Assembly: GCA_020354125.1 (NCBI GenBank)
Contig: CP070643.1
Location: 1,276,610 to 1,323,021 of the forward strand
DNA length: 46,412 bases
Direction: 5' to 3'
From: Betaproteobacteria bacterium
GTDB taxonomy: Bacteria; Pseudomonadota; Gammaproteobacteria; Burkholderiales; Eutrophovitaceae
Shown: piece after piece, positions 1 to 8,964 of the stretch
How positions within the stretch are numbered: the stretch's first letter is position 1
How the letters are laid out: each line of letters starts with the position of its first letter
Program-made: the position numbers and the translations under genes
Notes under the pieces: generated by a model
What the model was told of the DNA's origin: nothing
Seen by the model: only the letters and a program-made list of their open reading frames with translations
Databases searched by the model: none

Positions 1-132
<132 letters not shown>

Positions 133-144
133 TCACGAATCGTG

Positions 145-219
<75 letters not shown>

Positions 220-243
220 GGCGCCAGCATTCAGCGCAAAACC

Positions 244-317
244 TGGAGCGGGTGAAGGGAATCGAACCCTCGTCGTAAGCTTGGAAGGCTTCTGCTCTAC
301 CATTGAGCTACACCCGC
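244..317 (-). tRNA. tRNA-Gly(TCC)
   Basis: On the reverse strand the acceptor arms GCGGGTG and CACCCGC pair, the seven-base anticodon loop is CTTCCAA (anticodon TCC), the T-loop is GTTCGATTCC, and a 3' TCCA end is encoded. It lies 24 bp before tRNA-Thr in the same transcript. Confidence 0.97.
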
Positions 318-424
318 CTTGTGCAACCCGGGATTTCCCTTGACCCTCATCATTCGACGCGCCGAGGCCGCCCGCGAAGCCCATCGAATTCCAATCGCCC
401 CCGAAACCTTAACTATCTGATTCT

Positions 425-511
<87 letters not shown>

Positions 512-525
512 GAACGAAGCCGCGG

Positions 526-554
526 ATTATGGATAATTAACCGCGCTGTGTCAA
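526..554 (-). promoter_or_regulatory. Sigma-70 promoter of the tRNA-Tyr/Gly/Thr-tuf operon
   Basis: Reading the reverse strand, a perfect -35 TTGACA (549-554) is followed after exactly 17 bp by -10 CATAAT (526-531), 15 bp before the 5' end of tRNA-Tyr. The bases between the -10 box and the expected start are GC-rich (CCGCGG), like the discriminators of stable-RNA promoters under stringent control. The boxes are seen directly; stringent regulation is inferred. Confidence 0.85.
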
Positions 555-610
555 ACGCTTGCGTGAGATTCCAGATGGCCGGCCAGAAGGCAACAAGGCA
601 CTCCGGTTTG

Positions 611-641
611 CGGCAAAAAAGCGCCGCGCAGCGGCTTTTTT
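611..641 (-). terminator. Rho-independent terminator of the tas-like gene
   Basis: A GCCGC/GCGGC hairpin with a three-base loop (623-635) has an A6 tract on one side (615-620) and a T6 tract on the other (636-641). In the reverse orientation it ends in a T6 run and lies about 10 bp after the stop of the aldo-keto reductase gene. The symmetry would allow function in both directions, but nothing on the plus strand reads into it. Confidence 0.8.
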
Positions 642-651
642 CAGCAAACCG

Positions 652-1692
652 CTACAAAGCCGGGTTGGGGTAACGTAGATGTATGGCATCTATTTCTGCC
701 AGAACCGCCTCGGAGAGTTCGACCTCCACTACATCGATGTTCTCCTTGAGCTGATCGAGCGTCGTGGCACCAATAATGGTGCTGGCAACGAACCAGCGGC
801 TGCGAACAAAGGCCAACGCCATGGTCGCCGGGCTCAGGCCATGGCACTTGGCCAGTTCCACATAGGCCTGGGTGGCCGGCGCAACATTCTCCTTGGTGTA
901 GCGCTGGCCAAACGGTGGAAACAGGGTTAGGCGGGCGCCCGGCGGCTGGGCGCCGTCGAGATACTTGCCAGTCAAGTGGCCAAAGGCCAGAGCGCTGTAA
1001 GGAATAAGCGGAATTCCCTCGCGGCGGGTCACCTCGGACAATGCCGGCTCATAGGCCCGGTTGAGCAGGCTGTAGGCATTCTGAATCGAGGCCGACATTG
1101 GCAGATTGCGCTCACGCGCAATGCTCAGGAACTGCATCACCCCCCAAGGGCTCTCGTTGCTCAAGCCGATATAGCGAACCTTGCCCGCCTTCACGACACC
1201 ATCGAGCGCTACCAGCTGATCCTCAATCGAGGTCGCCATACGCTCCTGGGTCGGATCGTAGAAAGCCTGGCCGAAGTTCGGCAAGTAACGGTCCGGCCAA
1301 TGAATCTGATACAAATCGATGTAATCAGTCTGCAACCGCTGCAGACTGCCGTTCACCGCTTCTTCAACACTGGCTTTGTCGATCGCTTTCGGTCCGCCAC
1401 GAACCCATTCGAAGCCACGTCCCGGCGCGGTAATCTTGGTCGCCACGATGACACTGTCGCGCGCTTGTTTCTTTAGCCAGCTGCCGACATAACTCTCGGT
1501 GCGTCCCTGTGTCTCGCCGCGTGGCGGTACCGGGTACATCTCGGCGGCATCGAGGAAGTTCACGCCTCTGGAAAATGCGTAGTCGAGTTGCTCATGCGCC
1601 TGCGCTTCGTTGTTCTGCTCGCCATAGGTCATCGTCCCGAGGCAAATCTCGGAAACCTTGAGCTCGCTGCCACCAAGAACGTTGTACTTCAT
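652..1692 (-). CDS. tas: Tas-type NADPH-dependent aldo-keto reductase
   Basis: The 346-residue protein has the length and sequence pattern of E. coli Tas. Visible landmarks are LGTMTYGEQN near residue 18, DAAEMYPVPP with the catalytic Asp and Tyr of aldo-keto reductases near 50, the long TDYIDLYQIHWP strand, YIGLSNE, and a C-terminal nucleotide-binding segment with FVASTIIGAT. The family forms TIM barrels that reduce carbonyls with NADPH. The ATG is preceded by GGGGAG at good spacing. The gene is divergent from an enolase-superfamily gene across a 177-bp gap containing a short TA repeat, so a shared control region is possible. The physiological substrate is unknown. Confidence 0.9.
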   Translation of the reverse strand: MKYNVLGGSELKVSEICLGTMTYGEQNNEAQAHEQLDYAFSRGVNFLDAAEMYPVPPRGETQGRTESYVGSWLKKQARDSVIVATKITAPGRGFEWVRGGPKAIDKASVEEAVNGSLQRLQTDYIDLYQIHWPDRYLPNFGQAFYDPTQERMATSIEDQLVALDGVVKAGKVRYIGLSNESPWGVMQFLSIARERNLPMSASIQNAYSLLNRAYEPALSEVTRREGIPLIPYSALAFGHLTGKYLDGAQPPGARLTLFPPFGQRYTKENVAPATQAYVELAKCHGLSPATMALAFVRSRWFVASTIIGATTLDQLKENIDVVEVELSEAVLAEIDAIHLRYPNPAL

Positions 1693-1869
1693 CTATCTCC
1701 CCGTTTGCGTCTGTATTGCACTTGTATATATATATATTGTGTACACCGCGAAGCGCACGGCAGTGTATCCGATCAGTGCAGGGTGCGCGAGCAGGCGGAG
1801 CCGAGGGCGGCTAATATATGCACGCCGCTTCACAGCAAGAAAAAGAATTCCGGAAAGTAGAGAAACGCA

Positions 1870-2970
1870 ATGCAAATAACCAACATCGAAACGATCGAAG
1901 TTCGCATACCCTACACGGCTGGCTCTGCTTCGCAGACCAGTGCATGGGGTGGCAAGGAATGGCAAACCGCCGATGCGCTGCTGGTCAAAGTATCAACCGA
2001 CGCGGGCATAACCGGCTGGGGCGAGGCATTCGGCTACAACGTGATTCCGGCTACGCGCGTGGCCATCAATGAACTGATCGCACCGATCTGTATCGGCGCG
2101 GATGCGCAAGACATCGATTCGCTGATGCTCGACCTTTACCGCAAGCTGCACATTTTCGGCCGCGGCGGCCCGGTCATCTATGCTTTATCAAGCCTGGACA
2201 TCGCCCTGTGGGATATTGCTGGCAAGGCGTCCGGTCAACCACTACATCAAATGCTCGCTGGCAAAAGTCGCGATCAGGTCAGTGCCTACGCCAGCCTAGT
2301 CCGTTATGTCGAGCCGGACCAGGTCGCAGCAAACGTGACACGCGCCTGTGAGCTTGGTTTCAGGGCAATCAAGCTGCACGAGATCACCGTGCCTGCAGTG
2401 GCGGCAGCGCGACAGGCCGCTGGTCCCGACGTAGCAATCATGCTCGACGTGAACTGCCCATGGACGCGCGACGAAGCAATCGACATGGCCAAACAGTTGC
2501 AGCAATTCGACCTTGCGTGGCTTGAAGAACCAGTGTGGCCACCTGAGGACCATACATCGCTCGCCATCATTCGCAAACAAGGCGGCATCCCTGTTGCCGC
2601 CGGAGAGAATGCAGCAACGCTGCAGCAGTATCGGCACCTGTTCGAAGCCGGTGCACTGGATATCGTTCAGCCAAGTCCGGCAAAATCCGGGGGTGTGAGT
2701 GGACTGCGCGACGTGTTCGCCCTGGCGGACGAATTCGGCGTGCGCGTCGTGCCGCACAGTTTCTATGAAGGCCCGGGGTTGCTCAGCGCCATCCACTGCT
2801 GCGCCGCCCTGGCTTCAGACCCACTGGTCGAGTGGCGGTTCTTTGACTGCGAAGCGCGCCTTTACGGCGACGACTTCGTTCCGGTTGATGGCAAGTTCGT
2901 GGTACCCAATGGGCCGGGGCTGGGTTTAGATCCGGATCAGGACGTAATCGAGCGCTACCAGGCGACGTAA
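1870..2970 (+). CDS. Enolase-superfamily protein (MR/MLE type) with altered acid/base dyad
   Basis: A 366-residue protein with an N-terminal capping domain (about 1-120) and a C-terminal barrel. Likely Mg ligands are Asp193 (LDVN), Glu219 (LEEP) and Glu246 (AAGEN). Lys168 occupies the lysine strand as K-x-H rather than K-x-K. His296 (VVPHSF) matches the mandelate racemase His. The Asp that pairs with this His, 27 residues earlier in this family, is replaced by Ser269 in QPSPAKSGG. The family abstracts a proton alpha to a carboxylate, giving dehydration or racemisation of sugar or hydroxy acids. The substrate cannot be assigned. It is transcribed away from the Tas-like reductase; a weak GAGAAA lies before the ATG. 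Confidence 0.85.
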   Translation: MQITNIETIEVRIPYTAGSASQTSAWGGKEWQTADALLVKVSTDAGITGWGEAFGYNVIPATRVAINELIAPICIGADAQDIDSLMLDLYRKLHIFGRGGPVIYALSSLDIALWDIAGKASGQPLHQMLAGKSRDQVSAYASLVRYVEPDQVAANVTRACELGFRAIKLHEITVPAVAAARQAAGPDVAIMLDVNCPWTRDEAIDMAKQLQQFDLAWLEEPVWPPEDHTSLAIIRKQGGIPVAAGENAATLQQYRHLFEAGALDIVQPSPAKSGGVSGLRDVFALADEFGVRVVPHSFYEGPGLLSAIHCCAALASDPLVEWRFFDCEARLYGDDFVPVDGKFVVPNGPGLGLDPDQDVIERYQAT

Positions 2971-3036
2971 AAAAGCTACTGCGCAGCTTGTAGCAATCGA
3001 ACCGATAACTGTGTCGCGTGCTCGCTACGCTTTTTT
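2969..3036. repeat. Small intergenic repeat, short copy; also a possible two-way terminator
   Basis: The 68-bp element begins with A6GC and ends with GCT6, overlapping the stop codon of the upstream gene. Its first 60 bases match 11986-12045 at about 52 of 60 positions. It lies between convergent genes and the terminal A6/T6 tracts could serve as a bidirectional terminator. Compared with the copy at 11983-12140 it lacks 86 bp that lie between two GCTCGCT direct repeats, so it looks like a deletion derivative. Confidence 0.6.
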
Positions 3037-3046
3037 GGACAGAACT

Positions 3047-3511
3047 TTAACGGTGGAGGGCAACAACGAACTCGATCTCGACCGCGGCGCCGCGCGGCAA
3101 TTCGGCCACACCGACCGCGCTTCTAGCGTGACGACCTTTCTCGCCGAAAACTTCACCCAGTAATTTGGAAGCCGCGTCGATAACTTTGGGCTGCTCAGCG
3201 AAACCCGGTGCGGAGGCGACGAAGCCAGTCACTTTGAGGATACGCTCGATTGCATCGAGACTACCCAGCTCGTGTTTCAGATTGGCAAGAGCATACAAGG
3301 TGCACAACCGCGCGGCTTCCTGAGCGCGATCGAGCTCGATATCTGCACCGACCTTGCCACTGATCACATGAACTGCGTCAAGCCATGGCAACTGACCGCT
3401 GACGTAGGCGAAGTCACCATGAACTGCCACCGCGACATACTCAAAAGCCGGCTTCTTCGCCGCCGGCAACGTAATCCCCAACTCCTTCAATCGATCGTCA
3501 ATTGCTGACAT
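3047..3511 (-). CDS. RidA/YjgF-family protein
   Basis: The 154-residue protein matches the longer RidA-like branch. It has an N-terminal helix with MSAIDDRLKELGITLP, a FAYVSGQLPW strand, a central helix with AARLCTLYALANLK, and a C-terminal ARSAVGVAELPRGAAVEIE block. The arginine of ARSAV matches the carboxylate-binding Arg that RidA uses to deaminate 2-aminoacrylate-type imines, so activity is plausible. It faces the enolase-superfamily gene tail to tail across the small repeat. A second RidA paralogue at 26894 lacks this arginine. Confidence 0.85.
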   Translation of the reverse strand: MSAIDDRLKELGITLPAAKKPAFEYVAVAVHGDFAYVSGQLPWLDAVHVISGKVGADIELDRAQEAARLCTLYALANLKHELGSLDAIERILKVTGFVASAPGFAEQPKVIDAASKLLGEVFGEKGRHARSAVGVAELPRGAAVEIEFVVALHR

Positions 3512-3662
3512 CCACCCATCTCCCCCTACAAATCGCAGAACGCCGTGAGTTTAGGCTTCCCTATGATCGAGTCTCAGGGCTTTTCCTCTGCGCCCTGCGC
3601 GTACTCTGCAGTAAGCGTTTGGCCACGCGCTCGTAGAGCGCGCTGATCGCGCAGTAGCTTAA

Positions 3663-5219
3663 TCATCGTAGTCCCAGAGCGTAGGCCATGACATGGAATA
3701 CATAGTGTTGCTCCTGCACGCCGTGAAACAAATGCGCCATCGGTCCGCCTGCATAAATGGCCACGTCCTCGCCACCATGTGATTCCATTATCAACGGCAC
3801 CAGTGCCTCCTGATGAAACCCCTCATCCGTGGTGTCTATCCCGGTCAGATCGGCACGCCCGTGGTGAATCGGTCTGCCGTAGCGGGTATCACCACCGCGC
3901 TCGAGTTGAGCGAAACCGCGCCCGTTCGAATATGACAGGGTCGTATACGGTTTTCCGTCCGCGGCCCTGGCTGGCTCCGATTGCCCTGCTTCCACGACTT
4001 TACCCAGAATTGGATTGCCGCGTTTCGGATAACCGGCCATGTTGAACACATGACTATGATCTGCAGTGACAATAATCAGTGTCTCCTTGGGGTCAACCAT
4101 CTCCATCGCCTTGCGCACGGCGTTTGATAATTCGATGGAGTCAGTCAACGCTCGGTAGGCATTGCCGGCATGGTGGCCATGGTCAATGCGACCACCTTCG
4201 ACATGGAGGAAGTAGCCGTTCGGATTGTTCGACAATATCCGGATCGCCTTCTCTGTCATTTCCGTCAGTGATGGTTCTCCCGCCGAATCGTCTGAGCGAT
4301 CAGCCTCGTATTCCATATCCGACGCTTCGAACAGCCCCAGAAGGTGATCTGTCGTCTTGGCGTCGATCTCGTGAAACTGCTCGGTGTTCCACACGTAAGC
4401 GGCATTGTCATATCGTTCAACCCACTCGCGCGTGAGATCGCGACCATCCTTGCGTCTGCCTAGTTCGCCCTCACCGTCAACGACCGATGCCGGAAGAAAG
4501 GCGCGCCGGCCACCACCCATGGCAACTTCCAGCCCATCACCATAGGCAAACTCGATCAACTGGCGCGCAATGTCGGGAACATCGGTACCAAACGGCAGAT
4601 CTGCATCCGATTCCCACTCCCGCTCGGGAGTGTGAGCATAGCAAGCCGCAGGCGTGGCATGTGTCAACCGTGCCGTCGTCACCACCCCCGTTGACAAGCC
4701 CCTCGTTTCGGCGAGTTCCAGCAACGTCATCAGGCGATATTGCTGTATCTCCTGCCACTGCTTTTCTTTGCGCTGTACAGCTTCGCTGAATCCGAAAACG
4801 CCATCGTTCGTCTTCTCACCAGTCATCATCGCGCTCATGGTGGGCGCGGAGTCGGGTGTTTGCTGGTTGGCACTATAGGTCTTCGACAAAGCCAGGTAAG
4901 GCAACCGCTCAAACGACAGCACGTTTTCCTCGCCGTGGCCGCCCTTTAGCTGACCCTCGAGAATGCGCGCCGCCGTAACGGTGGAAACGCCCATGCCGTC
5001 ACCGACAAAGAAAATAACGTTGCGCGCTCGTTGGTTAACGGGCTCGAGCTGTCTGGCTACGTCAAGCGCCGCCTGACCGCCGGCGTACCAGTCCGTTTCA
5101 TCGGCGTGCAGCTTGCTGCCAGGGAATGGCACAGCAAGAAGAAGAGCGAGTAGACTCCAGTGAAGATGTCGTTCGCAGACAAAGCAGCTCGTTGACATCG
5201 TGTATCTTCGTCTTTTCAT
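3663..5219 (-). CDS. Exported alkaline phosphatase (PhoA type)
   Basis: The 518-residue protein starts with a basic n-region and a hydrophobic stretch (about 20-33) ending in LHADE, a likely signal peptide. Active-site landmarks are GDGMG with metal Asp74, PDSAPT with nucleophile Ser124, EGGRIDHGHH with metal and His ligands, VTADHSH, and a late HGGEDVAIYAGGP. This is the standard two-zinc plus magnesium alkaline phosphatase set, hydrolysing phosphomonoesters in the periplasm. An internal ATG at 5201 is an alternative start. The gene follows an enolase-superfamily gene by 44 bp on the same strand and may be its operon partner. No Pho box was recognised. Confidence 0.92.
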   Translation of the reverse strand: MKRRRYTMSTSCFVCERHLHWSLLALLLAVPFPGSKLHADETDWYAGGQAALDVARQLEPVNQRARNVIFFVGDGMGVSTVTAARILEGQLKGGHGEENVLSFERLPYLALSKTYSANQQTPDSAPTMSAMMTGEKTNDGVFGFSEAVQRKEKQWQEIQQYRLMTLLELAETRGLSTGVVTTARLTHATPAACYAHTPEREWESDADLPFGTDVPDIARQLIEFAYGDGLEVAMGGGRRAFLPASVVDGEGELGRRKDGRDLTREWVERYDNAAYVWNTEQFHEIDAKTTDHLLGLFEASDMEYEADRSDDSAGEPSLTEMTEKAIRILSNNPNGYFLHVEGGRIDHGHHAGNAYRALTDSIELSNAVRKAMEMVDPKETLIIVTADHSHVFNMAGYPKRGNPILGKVVEAGQSEPARAADGKPYTTLSYSNGRGFAQLERGGDTRYGRPIHHGRADLTGIDTTDEGFHQEALVPLIMESHGGEDVAIYAGGPMAHLFHGVQEQHYVFHVMAYALGLR

Positions 5220-5263
5220 ATATCCAAGTCCGCACTAGAGCAAGAGCATCCTGCATCAGGCGC

Positions 5264-6430
5264 TCATTCAAATATGTGGAGCCTTGACCGTTTTCGATTA
5301 ATGAAATCCCAATCATATGCAACGCCGAGCCCGGAGCGTGTGGGGACATCAAAGCAACCATCGCCGTCAACCGCATCGAGTTCGTCGCTGTAACCGCAGG
5401 TATACACAGGCGGCATCGCATTGTTGCATTTCGGCCCGACCAGCGCGACTTCGTAAAAATTTGTATTGCGGATTGCCGCCATACAGTGGCGATGCGCTGG
5501 CCCCGAGGCGTGTATTTCCACGTCCAGCCCGAAGCTCTCGGCGAGGTGGGCAATCTTCATTGTCCCGGTAATGCCCAGATCGTACTCAGGATCAGCGCGT
5601 ACGAAATCAGTCGCCTCGGCAACAATGAAGTCAGCCTTGGGTTCGACGCCACGAACATGTTCTGTTTGCAGCAGTGGTGTCTTGATGAACTGACGCAATT
5701 TTCTGTGCGCGAACTGCGACCAGCCAGCGTCACGAAACGGATCCTCGTACCAGAAAAAACCTGCTTCATCGCAGGCACGGCCAACTGCCAGTGCGGCCGC
5801 GAAAGTTCCCAGTTCGCAAGCTGGATCGATCATCAGGCTCATGCGCCCGCGAAACGCCTTACCAAGGGCGAGCACGGTAGCCACTTCCTCGGCGACGTTG
5901 CCATCGCACCAGCCATGCACCTTGAAGGCGCGATATCCCATTTCATAGCACTGCTCGGCAAAGTCGACGTAGGCCTGCGGCGAGGAAAGCCCGCCGTTGC
6001 GATCGCCGTGATAGGTCGAGGCATAGGCAGGCAGCTTCGTGCGAAAACCGCCGAGCAATCGCGACACCGGTGCATTGAAATGCTTACCCGCCCAGTCCCA
6101 CAGCGCGATATCAATACAGCCGAAACCCATATGGTCGTACTGGCGGTGCGCACGCTTGAAATCATCGTAAATTTTTTCGCGCTCATGCGCGTTGCGACCG
6201 AGCAACTGCGGAGCAAGCGCCAGCGTTTGCCCGAGCGCCATCGGCGTGCCACCCCACAGCGTCACGTACTCGCCTCGCCCGCCATCCGCGGTACGAATCA
6301 CCACGGCATATTTGGATAGCGATAACCTATTGTCCGGCTGGTAGACGATATTGAATTTACCAGCGTCCCACCCAACGTCTGCCAGTTCAAATGCAAACTC
6401 GTGTACTTCAACGCGATCGATTGTGCTCAT
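5264..6430 (-). CDS. Enolase-superfamily protein, mandelate racemase-like
   Basis: Starting at the ATG at 6430 gives 388 residues and the usual N-terminal capping strand. The reading frame stays open upstream into the MITE at 6545, but that part has no family character. An AGGA lies about 10 bases before the chosen start. Probable ligands are Asp202 (MIDPACE), Glu229 (WYEDP) and Glu257 (LQTEHV). The lysine strand carries Lys170 and His172 (K-x-H), and a proper Asp280-His307 dyad is 27 residues apart. This argues for an active acid-sugar dehydratase or racemase. It precedes the alkaline phosphatase by 44 bp. It is a divergent relative of, not a duplicate of, the proteins at 1870 and 10795. Confidence 0.85.
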   Translation of the reverse strand: MSTIDRVEVHEFAFELADVGWDAGKFNIVYQPDNRLSLSKYAVVIRTADGGRGEYVTLWGGTPMALGQTLALAPQLLGRNAHEREKIYDDFKRAHRQYDHMGFGCIDIALWDWAGKHFNAPVSRLLGGFRTKLPAYASTYHGDRNGGLSSPQAYVDFAEQCYEMGYRAFKVHGWCDGNVAEEVATVLALGKAFRGRMSLMIDPACELGTFAAALAVGRACDEAGFFWYEDPFRDAGWSQFAHRKLRQFIKTPLLQTEHVRGVEPKADFIVAEATDFVRADPEYDLGITGTMKIAHLAESFGLDVEIHASGPAHRHCMAAIRNTNFYEVALVGPKCNNAMPPVYTCGYSDELDAVDGDGCFDVPTRSGLGVAYDWDFINRKRSRLHIFE

Positions 6431-6544
6431 AATGTGATTATCCTGTCCGGCCGAGGAAACATCATCAGCGCGTGACACGCAAGGCGGTTGACGGAACGAC
6501 TCTGACTCGGGTAAACCCATGCTGGAAAACCGTATTGAGGATTC

Positions 6545-6811
6545 AGGGCCTGTTAACGCATATTGGATCGATGCGTTGCTCCCCAAAATGGGGTCAGGCA
6601 AGGCGTGAGGAGTGCAGTTTGGCTATTCCAAATAAACGACGAGCAACACAGCATGGCGCCATTTTGGGGGCAACCCGAAGGGACGGGCCCACTTTGGCGC
6701 GATCCTGCGTTACAGCTCGCTCATGTGGAATGGCCACACCGCGCTCGCTGCGCCTTGTCTCACACCAAATCGGCCGCCGTCGCACCGATCCAATATGCGT
6801 TAACAGGCCCT
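6545..6811. mobile_element. MITE-like palindromic element with terminal inverted repeats
   Basis: The 267-bp segment begins AGGGCCTGTTAACGCATATT and ends in its reverse complement. The terminal inverted repeats 6545-6570 and 6786-6811 are identical over 26 bp and continue imperfectly inward. The two halves align inverted for roughly 95 bp each at about two thirds identity, so the element is one long imperfect palindrome. It contains no transposase. It lies just upstream of the 5264-6430 gene start on one side and of a small membrane protein gene on the other. No clear target-site duplication could be seen. Non-autonomous mobilisation is inferred from the structure. Confidence 0.75.
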
Positions 6812-6818
6812 AGTTTAG

Positions 6819-7214
6819 GTGGCTGCCGATAACAGGGTCAATTCAGATGACGAACCCACGACGATGGGACCGGCCGACGAGCCAGCCGAACGGCCACGCT
6901 GGTGGCTGCGCAATCCCACCGTGGGCGTGCTGTCGGCAGCGATACTCGGGGTCGCAACCCTGTCCGTCACTGCATCGATAAAAACGCCGGACCCGGCTCC
7001 CGGCTCGACACTACTATATATAGTCATTCTGCCGATCGCACTGTTATTGCCAGCCATCGCGGTGGGCGGCGCTTTCGTCGCCTGGCGCGCGCTCGGGGCG
7101 GCGCACGGCGGATTGCGGCTGGCGCTTGCGCCAGCCGCGGCGCTCGCGTTGATGCTAAATCTCACTGCCGTTGGCCTCTTCATACGGTGGATGGGGCGGG
7201 TGTTCCTCGGATAG
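6819..7214 (+). CDS. Small putative membrane protein, unknown function
   Basis: The frame encodes up to 131 residues: an acidic, Pro-rich N-terminus of about 30 residues, then three probable membrane helices (about 33-52, 64-87 and 102-123), with RWMGRVFLG at the end. I do not recognise a family. The GTG at 6819 begins only 8 bp after the MITE-like element, with no good ribosome binding site. The internal ATG at 6864 is an alternative start. If the element inserted recently it could have separated the gene from its original promoter. The hydrophobic pattern supports a real gene, but confidence is moderate. Confidence 0.5.
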   Translation: MAADNRVNSDDEPTTMGPADEPAERPRWWLRNPTVGVLSAAILGVATLSVTASIKTPDPAPGSTLLYIVILPIALLLPAIAVGGAFVAWRALGAAHGGLRLALAPAAALALMLNLTAVGLFIRWMGRVFLG

Positions 7215-7620
7215 ACGCGGACGTCGCAGCCCTGCCAGGCGCTGGATTGGCCAAACGATGGCACGATACGCGTTGCCTGCCGACCACCGCAAACGCTATT
7301 CCCCTTCTAAACCGCCGAGTAAAGTAGAAGCGACGGGGAAGTCGGCGAGGACTGTCTGAGTCCGCGCATGTTTCAGGCGCGGATGAGTTTCGCAGCCGCC
7401 CGTCGCTTCGAGTCACGCAGGGCACCACAAAGGGGCGGTTCAGTGGGGCGGCCTTCTTTGGCCCACCTTTTTTGGCCGCGCAAGAAAACGAAGTTTCAGT
7501 GCAGGCTCACCTGGCGACAGCCAGGTTATGTCGGAACTAAAGGTAGGTAGCCGCCGGGCTACCCCCGGCGAGCGCCCGCGCTTGGTGCTATATTGCTGTT
7601 TCAATTAGTAGATTGCTACC
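7215..7620. other. Intergenic region with small hairpins
   Basis: No convincing gene is present in this 406-bp stretch. It contains an ACCTGGC/GCCAGGT hairpin near 7509-7527, a GTAGCC/GGGCTAC hairpin near 7547-7562, and a TATATT hexamer at 7589-7594 that could be the -10 box for the LarA-like gene, without a clear -35. The ATG at 7621 has no obvious Shine-Dalgarno sequence. A frame at 7368-7550 is low-complexity and was not accepted. Confidence 0.4.
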
Positions 7621-8964
7621 ATGCGCATCGAACTGAACTACGGAAGAGGCACTTTACCGGTTGATCTGGACGCCAACTGGGACGTGTCAGTGATCCGCAA
7701 GCCAACAATGCCGGTTGAGACCAGCCCGCTCGATGCGGTGGAGGCTGCGCTTGGCAACCCGGTCGGCTCCGCTGCTCTGGTCGAAGAAGCCAAAGGCAAG
7801 GCCAGCGCCTGCATTCTGGTGTGCGACATCACCCGGCCAGTGCCGAATAGCCAGCTGCTGCCGGTGATCCTGCGCCAGTTGCTCGCCGCTGGTATGACGC
7901 GCGAGTCGATCCGTATTCTGGTCGCAACCGGTTTGCATCGTCCTAACGAAGGCGAGGAACTAGCCGAATTGATCGGCGATCAGTGGGTGCTGGACAACTT
8001 CCGGGTTGAGAACCACTTCGCGCGTAATGATGCCGATCACGTCGACCTGGGTACGACAACCAAGGGCACACTCGTCAAACTTGATCGGCGCTTCGTCGAT
8101 GCGGATCTGAGAATCGTCACTGGCCTGGTCGAGCCGCATTTCATGGCGGGTTACTCGGGAGGCCGCAAGGTGATCGCACCGGGCATCGCGCACAAGGAAA
8201 CTATTACGACATTCCACAACGCGCGGTTTATGTCGCACACGAAAGCCGACAGCTGCATACTCGATGGCAACCCGCTGCATCAGGAGCAACTCGAGATCGT
8301 GAACATGCTCGGACAGGTGCTGGCGGTCAATACGGTATTGGACGAACATCGCCGCATGTCGTTCGTCAATTTCGGGGAAGTGGTGAAGAGTCACCTCGAC
8401 GCCGTTAAGTTCACCGAAGACTACACCGTCGTTCCAATTTCGAGAAAGTACAGGACAGTGGTCACCAGTGCCGCCGGTTATCCACTGGACCAGACCTATT
8501 ACCAGACTGTTAAGGGCATGGTTGTTCCAACCGACATTCTCGAGCCGGGTGGCAATCTGATCATCGCCTCGGAATGTACTGAAGGAATCGGCTCGAGTGA
8601 GTATGCCGATGCCCAGCGCCGGCTGATCGAGAAAGGTGTCGATGGCTTCTTTGACGACATCAGCGCCAAGGATTACGCTGATATCGACGAGTGGCAGACA
8701 CAAATGCAACTGAAGCCGATGCGCATTGGATCAATTCACCTCTATACCACTGGATTGTCTGACGAGGACAAGCGCATCACAGGGGTCAACGCGGTTGATT
8801 CGCTCAACGACACGATACGTCGGAGTGTCGAAGAAAGCATCGCAGACAACGGTGACGCCAGTGTCGCAGTTATACCTGAGGGACCTTATGTCGTGCCTGC
8901 CTACCGGCCGACGGCCGATTCGGACCGCACGGAAAGATATAGCGAAGGAGTAACGCATGATTGA
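7621..8964 (+). CDS. LarA-like nickel-pincer-dependent hydroxyacid racemase/epimerase
   Basis: The 447-residue protein has the LarA architecture. CDITRPVP (68-75) matches the N-terminal DDxTRPxP motif. His106 (ATGLHR), His173 (EPHFMAGYSG), Lys183 (GGRK) and His199 correspond in order and spacing to LarA His108, His174, Lys184 and His200. In LarA the lysine carries the covalent nickel pincer nucleotide and His200 binds nickel. Known family members racemise lactate, malate or phenyllactate, or epimerise gluconate at C2. The substrate here is unknown. The stop overlaps the start of a second LarA-like gene by 8 bp. The cofactor genes larB, larC and larE are not in the window. Confidence 0.85.
   Translation: MRIELNYGRGTLPVDLDANWDVSVIRKPTMPVETSPLDAVEAALGNPVGSAALVEEAKGKASACILVCDITRPVPNSQLLPVILRQLLAAGMTRESIRILVATGLHRPNEGEELAELIGDQWVLDNFRVENHFARNDADHVDLGTTTKGTLVKLDRRFVDADLRIVTGLVEPHFMAGYSGGRKVIAPGIAHKETITTFHNARFMSHTKADSCILDGNPLHQEQLEIVNMLGQVLAVNTVLDEHRRMSFVNFGEVVKSHLDAVKFTEDYTVVPISRKYRTVVTSAAGYPLDQTYYQTVKGMVVPTDILEPGGNLIIASECTEGIGSSEYADAQRRLIEKGVDGFFDDISAKDYADIDEWQTQMQLKPMRIGSIHLYTTGLSDEDKRITGVNAVDSLNDTIRRSVEESIADNGDASVAVIPEGPYVVPAYRPTADSDRTERYSEGVTHD

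Noticed and set aside
1726..1740. Short TA repeat as a promoter or recombination site
   Set aside because: Only a simple dinucleotide run in a divergent intergenic gap; no consensus -35/-10 pair could be aligned to it.
6431..6601. N-terminal extension of the enolase-superfamily protein to the 6601 start
   Set aside because: The extension runs through the MITE-like inverted repeat and lacks family character; the ATG at 6430 fits the family and has an AGGA upstream.
7368..7550. 60-residue frame after the small membrane protein
   Set aside because: Low-complexity sequence with Arg-rich composition and no ribosome binding site.
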